The notes under the pieces: generated by a model
Seen by the model: only the letters and a program-made list of their open reading frames with translations
Told to the model about the DNA's origin: nothing
Databases searched by the model: none
Origin: a bacterium
Lineage (GTDB): Bacteria > Patescibacteriota > Minisyncoccia > UBA6257 > 2-01-FULL-56-20
Assembly (NCBI GenBank): GCA_021780545.1
Contig: JAJXYP010000062.1
Span: 1-19,016, forward strand
Reading direction: 5' to 3'
Length of the DNA: 19,016 nucleotides
Shown: positions 7,640 through 16,005 of the stretch, piece by piece
Numbering within the stretch: position 1 is the stretch's first letter
How the letters are laid out: each line of letters begins with the position of its first letter
Made by a program: the position numbers and the translations under genes

Positions 7640-7668
7640 ATTATAGCTGATGGCGATTATTTTGTCAA
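7640..7668 (-). promoter_or_regulatory. Consensus sigma-70-type promoter of khpA
   Basis: On the minus strand, TTGACA (7663-7668) and TATAAT (7640-7645) are separated by exactly 17 bp, both perfect matches to consensus. The predicted start is near 7633, giving a leader of about 61 nt. The -35 begins only 15 bp past the lepA stop codon. Confidence 0.9.
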
Positions 7669-7683
7669 GCAATGCGAAAACAA

Positions 7684-9477
7684 TTATTTCTTGAGAATTT
7701 CACGGAACACTTCCGGCGGGATATCCACTCGCGCCATCCCCTGTAAACGCTCCTTCCCTCGCTCCTGCTTCCGCCACAGTTTCATCTTGCGTGTCCGGTC
7801 ACCCCCGTTCTTGCCGAAATCTCCAAGCGTCTTTTTCATTGCCGGAATCGTCTCGCGGGCGATGATGCGGCCCATCGCCTTTGCCTGGATTGCCTGAGAA
7901 AATTGCTCCTTCGGAAGTAATTCCCTGAGCCGCTCAACCGTCTGCCGCCCCTCGCGCTCAAGATCCTTCTTGGGAACGATCCGCGTGAGCGCCGGAACGA
8001 CCTCTTCGACAATCAATATCTCGAGCCGCTCCACCTCCGCCTCGCGCCACCCCGACCATTCGTACGTAAACGAAGCATAACCCTGGGAGGACGATTTCAA
8101 CTGGTCGTCGAAATCGCGAATCAGCTCACGGAGCGGCATCGTTGCCTCGATAAGAAGATTTTCTCCGATATTCTTCACCTCCGAAACCTCGATATCAAAT
8201 GTCGTTTGAAGCGCCAACACCGAACTTAAATACCGCTGCGGCGCAAGCATTTCAAGCCGAACGATCGGCTCCCAAACCCGTTCTGGCTTTTCGGGAAAGT
8301 CCTGCGGCTGCTTCACGATCTCGATCAAGCCCTGGCGCTCGACACGGTATGCAATCGAGGGAAAGCTCGTCAAAAATTCCAGTCGGTATTCCCGGGAAAG
8401 CCGATCTGATGTGATCTCAAAATGCAGCTGCCCCAAAAAACCGACTTTGAGGCCGCGGCCGAGCGCTTCGTTAGCGTCCGGCTCAAAACTGAGCGCCGCG
8501 TCGTTCAGCTGCAGCCGCTCAAATGCCCGCTTCAAGTCATCGAATTTGGTGGCGCCGTCGGGGTAAAAAGATATGAAAACGACCGGACCCGGTTCCTGAT
8601 ATCCGGGCAGCGCGGCGCCTTCCCGAGGCGCGCCGGCAGCAAGAATCGTGTCGCCGATCTTGACGAGTGCCGGTTCCTTGAGGCCGGTTGCCACGTATCC
8701 AATTTCACCGTCGGCGATTTTCGGCGCAACCGAAAGATCGGGAGAAAAAAATCCTACTTCTTTCGGTTTAAACGCGGCGCGAGAGGCGACAAAAGACATC
8801 TCCGCCGTTGAAAAACTGCCGCCGAAAACGCGGACGAAAGCGATGATGCCTTTGTGGTCGTCGTAAAGCGAATCGAACACCAGCGCGCTGGAACGTCCCG
8901 CCGGCACCGGCGGACGGCGCGTAAACCGGCTTGGCGGGGGCACCGCCTTCACCACGGCATCGAGAAGCTCCTTCACCCCTGCCCCGCTCTTGGCCGATAC
9001 GCGGAACACGGACTCCGGCGGAACATCGAGCAGGTCAGCGGCTGCCTCCACGATGCGATCGACCTGCGGAAGCACGAGATCGATCTTGTTAATCGCCGGA
9101 ATAATCACAAGCCCCGCTTTCTGGGCCGCCCGCAGATTCGAAAGCGTCTGAGCCTGAATGCCTTTCGTCCCGTCAATCAGGAGAATCGCCCCTTCGACAG
9201 CCGCCAGCGCCCGCGAAACCTCATAACCGAAATCGCTGTGGCCGGGCGTATCAATCAAGTTGAGGATATACCGCTCCCCGCCTGTCTGGTATGCCATCCG
9301 CACCGGAGCCATTTTGATCGTAATACCCCGCTCGCGTTCAAGCGGCAGCCGGTCAAGGTACTGGGCCCGCATCGAACGGAGCGGAACCGTCTCGGTTAGT
9401 TCAAGCAAGCGGTCGGCCAACGTCGATTTTCCGCTGTCTATATGGGCGATGATGACGAAATTTCGGATATTGTCCAT
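7684..9477 (-). CDS. lepA: Translation elongation factor 4 (LepA/EF4)
   Basis: A ribosome-associated GTPase, 597 residues, full length for the family. G motifs: G1 AHIDSGKST (11-19), G2 RGITIK (50-55), G3 DTPGH (76-80, catalytic His present), G4 NKID (130-133) and G5 SAK (161-163). The LepA-specific C-terminal domain is recognisable near the end (TRKMKLWRKQERGKERLQ, then VDIPPEVFREIL). One oddity is that G1 has Ser where nearly all translational GTPases have His (AHIDHGKST). The Lys and Ser/Thr of the P-loop are intact. The gene begins 16 nt after the DUF4012 gene's stop and is likely the last gene of the leftward array before the khpA promoter. Confidence 0.96.
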   Translation of the reverse strand: MDNIRNFVIIAHIDSGKSTLADRLLELTETVPLRSMRAQYLDRLPLERERGITIKMAPVRMAYQTGGERYILNLIDTPGHSDFGYEVSRALAAVEGAILLIDGTKGIQAQTLSNLRAAQKAGLVIIPAINKIDLVLPQVDRIVEAAADLLDVPPESVFRVSAKSGAGVKELLDAVVKAVPPPSRFTRRPPVPAGRSSALVFDSLYDDHKGIIAFVRVFGGSFSTAEMSFVASRAAFKPKEVGFFSPDLSVAPKIADGEIGYVATGLKEPALVKIGDTILAAGAPREGAALPGYQEPGPVVFISFYPDGATKFDDLKRAFERLQLNDAALSFEPDANEALGRGLKVGFLGQLHFEITSDRLSREYRLEFLTSFPSIAYRVERQGLIEIVKQPQDFPEKPERVWEPIVRLEMLAPQRYLSSVLALQTTFDIEVSEVKNIGENLLIEATMPLRELIRDFDDQLKSSSQGYASFTYEWSGWREAEVERLEILIVEEVVPALTRIVPKKDLEREGRQTVERLRELLPKEQFSQAIQAKAMGRIIARETIPAMKKTLGDFGKNGGDRTRKMKLWRKQERGKERLQGMARVDIPPEVFREILKK

Positions 9478-9493
9478 GGTATCGATAGCATAC

Positions 9494-11524
9494 CTATAAC
9501 TTTTTCAGCGTCAAATCGACGATGAATCGGCCCGGCGGATCGTTCGTCTTATATTCATACGTCGCGAGGCCGTTTTCGGCAAACACGTAGCCGAGCGGCG
9601 CATCGACTTCGAAGTCATAACTCCGGACGCTTCCGGCCTGTTTTTCGAAAACGAACTGATAGGCAACGCCGTCCGCGGGCGCGGCAAACGCGCGATGCGT
9701 ATAGTCGAAAGCGAGCTGCGCCGTTTCGCCCGGCGCGACCCGCGCCCACGTCGCAAAAACCTCTTTACCGCTCTCCTCGTGCGTCGTCACGGCGGGATAA
9801 ATGAACAACGGTTGCGTGCTCGATTCGATTGCCGCAATCAGCGGATCGGTCGAATAGCCGTCCCGGGCATAATTAATCGGAGGAAAAATGCGCTTCGCGA
9901 GTCCACCGGTCTCATTCACAAGCGTTGATCCATTGGGAACAAAAACCTGGAGATAATCCTGGTTTGTTGTGCGGTACCACCAGTAGGGCGTCGATGTCGC
10001 CGTGTCAGTCCGGTCGATGAGCAGCGTGTCCGTAATCGTGCCATCGGAACCGATTTGCGCGTCGAACGACACATTCTGGTTCATGAACAGATCCGATTTA
10101 TCGCCGCGAATGTTCGTGTCGACGAGCGCCAGATAGTCGCCGTTGAAGTTTTCCGGCAGGCGGTAGACGTCACCCGCCGCGCCGTAGTTTTTCGCAAAAC
10201 TTTCAAAATCCGGATTGGCCGCGTATACCATAACGTCCCGTTTTGCGATCCAGCCGAGCGCCATCGAGAGGAGCTGCTGCCGTTCGTCGGGCGAAGACGA
10301 AGCGATGCGGGCAAAAATGGCCCGGGAAAGTTCCCCGATGATTACTTTCGGATAGGTCGCCGACGCCGCCTGACCCCGCTGTACAATATTCTGTATTTGA
10401 ACCAGGAAATTCGACGCATCGAACGTCGTCGAAGCGACCGTCATCGGACCGGTTACGGAAAGCAGGTCGCTTACGACCGCGGGCGATACCGCAATCGCTC
10501 CGTCGAACGTCGTCGATGGAGCGCCGCCCGCGCCATTATAAAGCTTTGATTCCTCAAATAACTTTATCGTCTCGAAAGCCGAGGTCGGAAAATCAAAGAA
10601 CCAGTTTGCATCGGCAGGCCGGAAATTCTTCGATTCGAGCTGCAGCGGAACGGGCGGTATGATCTTCGGGGTAAATCCGGCATCAACGTCAGCGACATCA
10701 TGAAACGAGATATCGGTCAAAGTGCCGCTCGCAACCGTCACATCCGCATAGCTTCCGAGAAATCCTCCGGCGGGACGCATTTCCGACGGATTCTGGAAAA
10801 GAACCAGAACATGGTGCGAAGCGGGCGAAGCAAGCCACGGCACAAAGGCATCAAGAAATCTTACCGCCCCGTCGACCTGCGCCTTCAGGGATAAATACGA
10901 ACTCTCGCCGTCAAGAGCCGAGGAAATCCCCATTGATGAAAGCGCCGTATTCAGAGAATTGCTGTCGGTGTCGATCGCCTGCAGCGTATCGCGAAGCTGC
11001 CCGAGCGGCGCTGCCCAATCCATTCCGGGATTCAACTCCAAATTGTTTACCTCGCCGGTAAGCGCAACCAGCTGAGTGCTCAGATCGTTGAATGAATTAA
11101 ATGCGTTCCGTCCGCCGCCGAAAAGCGATCCCAGCGCCTCGACGGCGCCGCCGAACGTCGAGGATGCGTCAAACCCTTTGGCCAGCGTCGAAAACTGTCC
11201 GGCAGCTCCCTGTGCGTCAAATCCCTGCAGGTCGGCGACGCCCGATTGCAACGCTTTTACCCGCGTCTCGAGCGCCGCTTTCGCCGCATGCCGTGCCAGA
11301 TAGAACGAACCGATGAGACCGCCGACAAAAAACACCACAAGGCCGGCAATCCCCCACATAATCCCGCGCGGCAATCGTCCCCGCGGCCGTTCCCCTTCGA
11401 ACTTAGCGTAATTCCGGGGCTTGGGGTCGATGTCTTTCAGCCGATCCCCGGACGGCTTCTGTTTTTTGATAATGCGGACCAAATCATTCGGACGGATGTC
11501 TTCGTCGCTGTGCAACCGCTTCAT
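9494..11524 (-). CDS. DUF4012-family membrane-anchored protein
   Basis: A 676-residue protein with a cytosolic basic N-terminus of about 54 residues, one transmembrane helix (about 55-76, IMWGIAGLVVFFVGGLIGSF) and a large extracytoplasmic part. The DUF4012 hallmark FQNPSEMRPAGGFLGSYA lies at about 228-245. The function of the family is not established; members are common in CPR and Gram-positive bacteria and are placed near envelope genes. The start at 11524 is chosen because it lies 1 nt after the S41 protease stop (TAGT-ATG); an in-frame ATG 15 codons upstream would overlap that gene by 44 nt. Position inside the dcw-type array suggests a cell-envelope role. Confidence 0.82.
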   Translation of the reverse strand: MKRLHSDEDIRPNDLVRIIKKQKPSGDRLKDIDPKPRNYAKFEGERPRGRLPRGIMWGIAGLVVFFVGGLIGSFYLARHAAKAALETRVKALQSGVADLQGFDAQGAAGQFSTLAKGFDASSTFGGAVEALGSLFGGGRNAFNSFNDLSTQLVALTGEVNNLELNPGMDWAAPLGQLRDTLQAIDTDSNSLNTALSSMGISSALDGESSYLSLKAQVDGAVRFLDAFVPWLASPASHHVLVLFQNPSEMRPAGGFLGSYADVTVASGTLTDISFHDVADVDAGFTPKIIPPVPLQLESKNFRPADANWFFDFPTSAFETIKLFEESKLYNGAGGAPSTTFDGAIAVSPAVVSDLLSVTGPMTVASTTFDASNFLVQIQNIVQRGQAASATYPKVIIGELSRAIFARIASSSPDERQQLLSMALGWIAKRDVMVYAANPDFESFAKNYGAAGDVYRLPENFNGDYLALVDTNIRGDKSDLFMNQNVSFDAQIGSDGTITDTLLIDRTDTATSTPYWWYRTTNQDYLQVFVPNGSTLVNETGGLAKRIFPPINYARDGYSTDPLIAAIESSTQPLFIYPAVTTHEESGKEVFATWARVAPGETAQLAFDYTHRAFAAPADGVAYQFVFEKQAGSVRSYDFEVDAPLGYVFAENGLATYEYKTNDPPGRFIVDLTLKKL

Positions 11525-11525
11525 A

Positions 11526-12764
11526 CTACTTGCCGATTTGCGTCTGGATAACCTGCAATGCTTTATCAAGCTGCGGATCGGCTACCGTGGCCGTGCCGGT
11601 TGCCGTTTCCGGGGTGCTCGAAACAACGTAATCGGGGGTTAGGCCTTTGTGATTAATCATCTGTCCGGACGGCAGCACCCAATGGGCGATCGTGATCTTA
11701 ATCGACGCACCGTTCGAAAGCTCTTGAAGCTGCTGTACCGTTCCCTTGCCGAAGCTCTGGGTGCCGATAAGCGGCGTTCCGCGATCATCATGCAATGCGC
11801 CAGCAAGAATTTCCGAAGCCGATGCCGAGCCGCCGTTAATGAGGACGACAAGCGGGAAGCCGGAAAGCGATCCGTCGCCCGAAGCCGTGTAATCCTGTTC
11901 CGGCACAGAACGGCCGACCTCTTTCACGATAAGCGTTCCCGGTTTCAGGAAATAGCCGGCAATATCAACCGCGACCTGAAGATAACCGCCGGGATCATTC
12001 CGTAAATCAAGCACGATCCCTTTGGCGTTGTGCTGGACCGCCTTCACGAGCGCCTGGTAAAACTCAAAGTCAGAATCCTGGGTGAATTCGTTGAGGGTGA
12101 TTACCGCGACGTCGCCCTTCATGGCAAACGTGACGTTCGGAACACTGATTGTCGCACGTACAATCTTGAAATCCTGCGGCTTCTGCCATCCTGCCCGCAT
12201 AATGGTGAGCGTCACCGGGGAGCCGACCGGACCGCGGATCAGATTGACCGCCTGATCGAGTGTCATCGAATCGGTCGAGCTGCCGTTGATGCCGAAAATC
12301 GCATCCTGCGGCTTCAAGCCGGCGTTCGCCGCGGGCGTTCCCGCGAGCGGCGCCACAATGACAATCTGATTCTGGTTGTCAATGCCAAGCTCCGCGCCAA
12401 TACCGCCAAAATTACCCGTGATATCCTGCTGGAATTGCGTATTGTCCGCCGGAGAAAAGAACTCCGTATACGGATCGCCCAGTGAGCCCACAAGGCCATT
12501 GATTGCGCCGTTGATCTTCTGCTGGTCGGTCGTCGACGGATTGCGAAGATATAAACTGTTGATATCCTGCCAGGCCTCCCAGAAAACGCCGAAATTGGCC
12601 GGCGCCGTCGTCGACCCGTTGCCCGTCATATCGGAAAGACCGCTCACCATGATATGCCGCGGAGTCTGTACGCCCTCCGCCCATCCAAGCCAAAAACCGC
12701 TTCCCACAAGCGCGATGGCAACAACAACAGCAATCACTGTCTCTGCCGCTTTTCGTTTAGTCAT
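11526..12764 (-). CDS. S41-family C-terminal processing peptidase (CtpA/Prc type) with PDZ domain
   Basis: A membrane-anchored serine protease that cleaves exported proteins near their C-termini. It has 412 residues: a hydrophobic N-terminal anchor (about 8-28); a cap region containing GDPYTEFFSP (96-105), common in the family; a PDZ domain (about 115-195, GGIGAELGI...AGLKPQDAIFGINGSS); and the catalytic core. The Ser-Lys dyad fits S315 in GGSASASEI and K340 in QSFGKGTVQ. The 25-residue spacing and Q344 four residues later match the CtpB-type triad. Promoter elements directly upstream suggest a separate, leaderless transcript as well as read-through from murF. Regulation of peptidoglycan enzymes is a known job of such proteases; the substrate here is unknown. 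Confidence 0.93.
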   Translation of the reverse strand: MTKRKAAETVIAVVVAIALVGSGFWLGWAEGVQTPRHIMVSGLSDMTGNGSTTAPANFGVFWEAWQDINSLYLRNPSTTDQQKINGAINGLVGSLGDPYTEFFSPADNTQFQQDITGNFGGIGAELGIDNQNQIVIVAPLAGTPAANAGLKPQDAIFGINGSSTDSMTLDQAVNLIRGPVGSPVTLTIMRAGWQKPQDFKIVRATISVPNVTFAMKGDVAVITLNEFTQDSDFEFYQALVKAVQHNAKGIVLDLRNDPGGYLQVAVDIAGYFLKPGTLIVKEVGRSVPEQDYTASGDGSLSGFPLVVLINGGSASASEILAGALHDDRGTPLIGTQSFGKGTVQQLQELSNGASIKITIAHWVLPSGQMINHKGLTPDYVVSSTPETATGTATVADPQLDKALQVIQTQIGK

Positions 12765-12772
12765 AGAATATA

Positions 12773-12801
12773 ATTGTACTAAAATGCCCGAATTTCCTCA
12801 A
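12773..12801 (-). promoter_or_regulatory. Putative promoter of the S41 protease gene, leaderless spacing
   Basis: On the minus strand, TTGAGG (12796-12801, inside the murF end) and TACAAT (12773-12778) are separated by 17 bp. The -10 ends 8 nt before the ATG at 12764, so the transcript would have almost no leader. Confidence 0.5.
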
Positions 12802-14062
12802 CTATCCGGTCAAGTGCCATCGCATGCGAAGCTTTAACCAAAATCAAATCGCCCTCTTTTATTAAATCCTGCAGCGGTTTTCGAGCCTCATCGGCCGTAT
12901 CGAATGAAATAATGGCGGTTTTTTTCATGCCCGCCGCCCGCGCCGCTTCCGCGACGAATTTCGCCCGCGGTCCGACTGTCACAAGTACGTTTGCCGATTC
13001 GGCGGCGATTTTCCCCATCGCCTCATGGGCTTCAATCGTATATTTTCCAAGCTCCAGCATATCGCCCAGAACGGCGATGCGGCGTTTTGCCGGCAACGAC
13101 CGGAGCGTATCGAGCGCGGCATGCATCGAAAGCGGACTTGCATTATAGGCGTCATCGAGAATAAACGTCTGTTTCACTCCGGCGACAAGCGACATTCGCG
13201 ATTCCGCCGGAACATATTCGCCGAGCGCATCGGAAATGGCGACCAAGTTCATGCCGAATACGATTCCGACCGCCGCTGCCGCTGCGGCGGCATACGCATG
13301 CGAACGCCCAAACACTTTCTGAAGGCGCACCGGCACAAACGCGCCTTTATATTCAAGCTTGAATGACACGCCGACCGGATGGCCGTTTTCAATTCGGTTC
13401 TCGAGCCGCGAAATTTTTACCTCGGCGCCTTTTTCGAATCCGAACGTCATGAGATGCGCCCGCGTCCGCTGTTCCATATTGAGCACCGCTTCATCATCAT
13501 AATTCAGCACGGCGAAACCCGCCGCGGGAAGATATTCGACCAACCTCCCCTTCTCCCGCGCCAGCTCGTCAGGACCGGCGTAAAATTCGACGTGAACCGG
13601 AATGTCTCCGACCGCGGTCACGACGCTCACGTTCGGCCTCGCGATTTTCAGAAGATTCTTGATATCGCCCGGTCGGTCGGCGCCATATTCAAGAATGAGA
13701 ATTTCCGGATAATTCGGATCCCTGAATACCAACCGCCAAATCGATGTAACAATAACGCGCATCCAGAAGAACAGTTTGCGAAACCGCGCCGTACCGCGCG
13801 GCTGCGCGCGGCTCACAAGCCGCAGATCGCTCTCGCGCCAATCGCCCAGAATGGCGAGGGGTAAGCCAAGATCGTTATTCAGGTTGCCCGACGCAGCCCG
13901 GACGCGGCGGGTTTTCCCGAGCACCGTCTTGATGGCAATCTTGGTCGATGTTTTTCCGACGGTTCCCGTCACGCCGACGATGCCTGGCCGATACCGCCAA
14001 ATCGTAAGCTGGGCGAGCTTGCGAAGCGTTTTTCGGAGAAATTTTAGAAATAGATCAGCCAT
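12779..14062 (-). CDS. murF: MurF-like Mur ligase, lacking the usual N-terminal domain
   Basis: Adds D-Ala-D-Ala to UDP-MurNAc-tripeptide in peptidoglycan synthesis (cytosol). The ATP P-loop is GVTGTVGKTST (30-40), followed by NLNNDLGLPL. EYGADRPGDI (125-134) corresponds to the ELGA..pGEI block, and DDAYNASPLSM (303-313) and VLGDMLELG (331-339) are strongly MurF-specific. At 427 residues it is a normal overall length. However, the P-loop sits near residue 33 instead of about 100, so the N-terminal UDP-binding domain is missing. Roughly 40 extra residues (about 75-118) between the P-loop block and EYGA include a hydrophobic/aromatic run (KLFFWMRVIVTSIWRLVF). The ATG at 14062 overlaps the end of ftsI by 8 nt, indicating coupling. 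Confidence 0.88.
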   Translation of the reverse strand: MADLFLKFLRKTLRKLAQLTIWRYRPGIVGVTGTVGKTSTKIAIKTVLGKTRRVRAASGNLNNDLGLPLAILGDWRESDLRLVSRAQPRGTARFRKLFFWMRVIVTSIWRLVFRDPNYPEILILEYGADRPGDIKNLLKIARPNVSVVTAVGDIPVHVEFYAGPDELAREKGRLVEYLPAAGFAVLNYDDEAVLNMEQRTRAHLMTFGFEKGAEVKISRLENRIENGHPVGVSFKLEYKGAFVPVRLQKVFGRSHAYAAAAAAAVGIVFGMNLVAISDALGEYVPAESRMSLVAGVKQTFILDDAYNASPLSMHAALDTLRSLPAKRRIAVLGDMLELGKYTIEAHEAMGKIAAESANVLVTVGPRAKFVAEAARAAGMKKTAIISFDTADEARKPLQDLIKEGDLILVKASHAMALDRIVEEIRAF

Positions 14063-15680
14063 GGGTCGTCTGATTCACCCGGTCAGGCGGGATATTATAG
14101 TAGTTGATAATAAACTGGGACAGCTGCTTGAAAGCCGGCACGACACTCTCCGCCGCGAGGGAATTGGTCGGCAGCCCGTTCAGACGGATAAAAGCGATAA
14201 AACGAGGATTCGAGGCCGGCCCGAAACCGATATACGAATCGGTCAGCAGATTCAGATACCCGCCGCCTGCGGGATTCGGTATGAACGCGCTCCCCGTCTT
14301 GCCCGCGAGCGCATAGCCATCGATGTTCGCGACGCCGGCCAAATCAACGGCTGAAACCATCATATTGGTAACCACCGCTGCGGTCGACGTGCTGATGACG
14401 CGGCGGATGATCTGAGGCGAAAGCGCGGCATTCAAATACGGCCGCATCATCACTCCGCCGTTCGCGATGGCGCCGACTGCCGTGACGAGTTCGACCGGCG
14501 TCACCGCGGCGCCCTGGCCGTACGCCGCCGTATCCCAATCGACCTGAGGCGCCGATGGCGTCAGTCGGCGCAAATCACCCGCAATCTCTCCCGGCAAATC
14601 AATGCCGGTTTTCATATCAAGGCCAAATTTTTTCATATAATCGAGGAATGTCGCGTTTCCCGTCTGGTTTTCGACAAAAATCGCTCCGGTGTTGATTGAA
14701 TGCTCGATGATTTCCGTCATCGTGGTGCCGGGGCCGTAGGGACCATGCGTCGTCAGGTTGTAATTCGTAATATGCGCCTTGTCCACGTTCACATAGCCCT
14801 TGTCGTCATAGGTTTCATTCGGCGCCACCCGCCCGGAATCGATGCCTGCGGACATGGTAAGCACCTTCATAATCGAGCCGGGTTCATAGATCGCCTGCAC
14901 GTTCGGATTGAGGAAATTGGCGACCGGCGATGATCCATAATTGTTCGGATCGAAGCTCGGCGTAGCCGCCATGGCAAGAATTTCGCCGGTCCGGGGGTCC
15001 TCAACCATCACGCCGCCGCCGGATGCGCTATTCGCGGCGACCAGATCATCCATAATCTTCTCCGCCTCGATTTGAATGTTCGGGTCGATGGTCAGAGTGA
15101 TGTCCGCTCCATTCGTGTTGCCGGAGCCTGCCAGCTGGCTGTTATAAAAACTTTCAACGCCGTAATATCCCCGATCGGCGCCATTCGTCGGGTCCGGACC
15201 GACATACCCAAGCACCTGGGACGCGACCGTGCCCAGCGGATAATACCGCTCTGATTCATAGTCGGTATAGATACCCTTCAAAGCGGCATTATTCACTGCC
15301 TGCGCCATGGCATCGGAAGCCTTATTCACCAGCAAGTGGTACGAACTTTTGCCCGAGAAAGCCTGCATGAGTGACGAGGCCGGAATATTGAGAATAGGCG
15401 CAAAGGACTGCGCCGCCGCCGCAGGGTCGGCGATGGCGCTTGGAACAGCATAAACGACAGGGAAGTCCTGATTTATCGCGGCCGGCAGTGCATTCCCATT
15501 TTTATCGGTGAAATAGATTGATCCGCGGTTCGCGCCTGCGGCAGCCGAAGCGGCCGATTCAGACTGCGCCCGGGCGAGATAGAATCCTCCTTTAACAAGC
15601 TGCAACTGATATAAATGAAAAAATAAAAATCCGTAGGCAAGAACGAGAATGACGATGACTATTGCGAAGCGAGAGGCCAT
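14055..15680 (-). CDS. ftsI: Penicillin-binding protein 2 / FtsI-type transpeptidase
   Basis: A septal peptidoglycan transpeptidase of 541 residues. It has a short cytosolic tail, one transmembrane helix (about 5-24), a PBP dimerisation domain (about 50-190) and a transpeptidase domain. Active-site motifs are SxxK at S269-K272 (YEPGSIMK), SxN at S328-N330 (EHSINTG) and KTGS at 461-464 (LAGKTGSA). It lies between an FtsL-like gene, overlapping by 22 nt, and murF, overlapping by 8 nt, the classical dcw order. The two overlaps and absence of spacers imply one polycistronic message. The N-terminal start is supported by the membrane helix beginning within five residues. Confidence 0.95.
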   Translation of the reverse strand: MASRFAIVIVILVLAYGFLFFHLYQLQLVKGGFYLARAQSESAASAAAGANRGSIYFTDKNGNALPAAINQDFPVVYAVPSAIADPAAAAQSFAPILNIPASSLMQAFSGKSSYHLLVNKASDAMAQAVNNAALKGIYTDYESERYYPLGTVASQVLGYVGPDPTNGADRGYYGVESFYNSQLAGSGNTNGADITLTIDPNIQIEAEKIMDDLVAANSASGGGVMVEDPRTGEILAMAATPSFDPNNYGSSPVANFLNPNVQAIYEPGSIMKVLTMSAGIDSGRVAPNETYDDKGYVNVDKAHITNYNLTTHGPYGPGTTMTEIIEHSINTGAIFVENQTGNATFLDYMKKFGLDMKTGIDLPGEIAGDLRRLTPSAPQVDWDTAAYGQGAAVTPVELVTAVGAIANGGVMMRPYLNAALSPQIIRRVISTSTAAVVTNMMVSAVDLAGVANIDGYALAGKTGSAFIPNPAGGGYLNLLTDSYIGFGPASNPRFIAFIRLNGLPTNSLAAESVVPAFKQLSQFIINYYNIPPDRVNQTTHG

Positions 15681-15991
15681 TGGGTCGTTGGAAAATAATG
15701 GTCAAGCGGGAAATACGCCGGTTGATTGTCCTGAATCAGGCCGTCCTGCGCCGCCAGGTTGCCAGTTGAAACATTGCCGAGATCCGCGATGACCTGCTGA
15801 TTGAGCGTCGTGCTCTTGGCGCCGATCGCATCGAGCTGCGATTTCGCCGCCGCGAGGTTGTGATTCAAGTCAACTATATTATTATAAAGCCCAACCAGCG
15901 CGAAGATACCCACAAGCGAGGCGGCCGCGAGGGCAACGATGACAAAATTCAAAATATGAGATCGATGCGGTGAAGGTTGAAGGTAGGTCAT
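15659..15991 (-). CDS. FtsL-like small membrane division protein
   Basis: A 110-residue bitopic protein with a short N-terminal tail, one transmembrane helix (about 14-36) and a predicted coiled coil (about 37-70, NNIVDLNHNLAAAKSQLDAI). A polar C-terminal tail of about 40 residues follows. Topology, size and position between rsmH and ftsI match FtsL, which in other bacteria recruits septal synthesis enzymes with FtsB and FtsQ. FtsL is poorly conserved, so the call rests mainly on context and topology. The gene's end overlaps ftsI by 22 nt. The ATG at 15991 lies 14 nt downstream of the rsmH stop. Confidence 0.7.
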   Translation of the reverse strand: MTYLQPSPHRSHILNFVIVALAAASLVGIFALVGLYNNIVDLNHNLAAAKSQLDAIGAKSTTLNQQVIADLGNVSTGNLAAQDGLIQDNQPAYFPLDHYFPTTQWPLASQ

Positions 15992-16005
15992 AACGGTAAA
16001 AAGTT

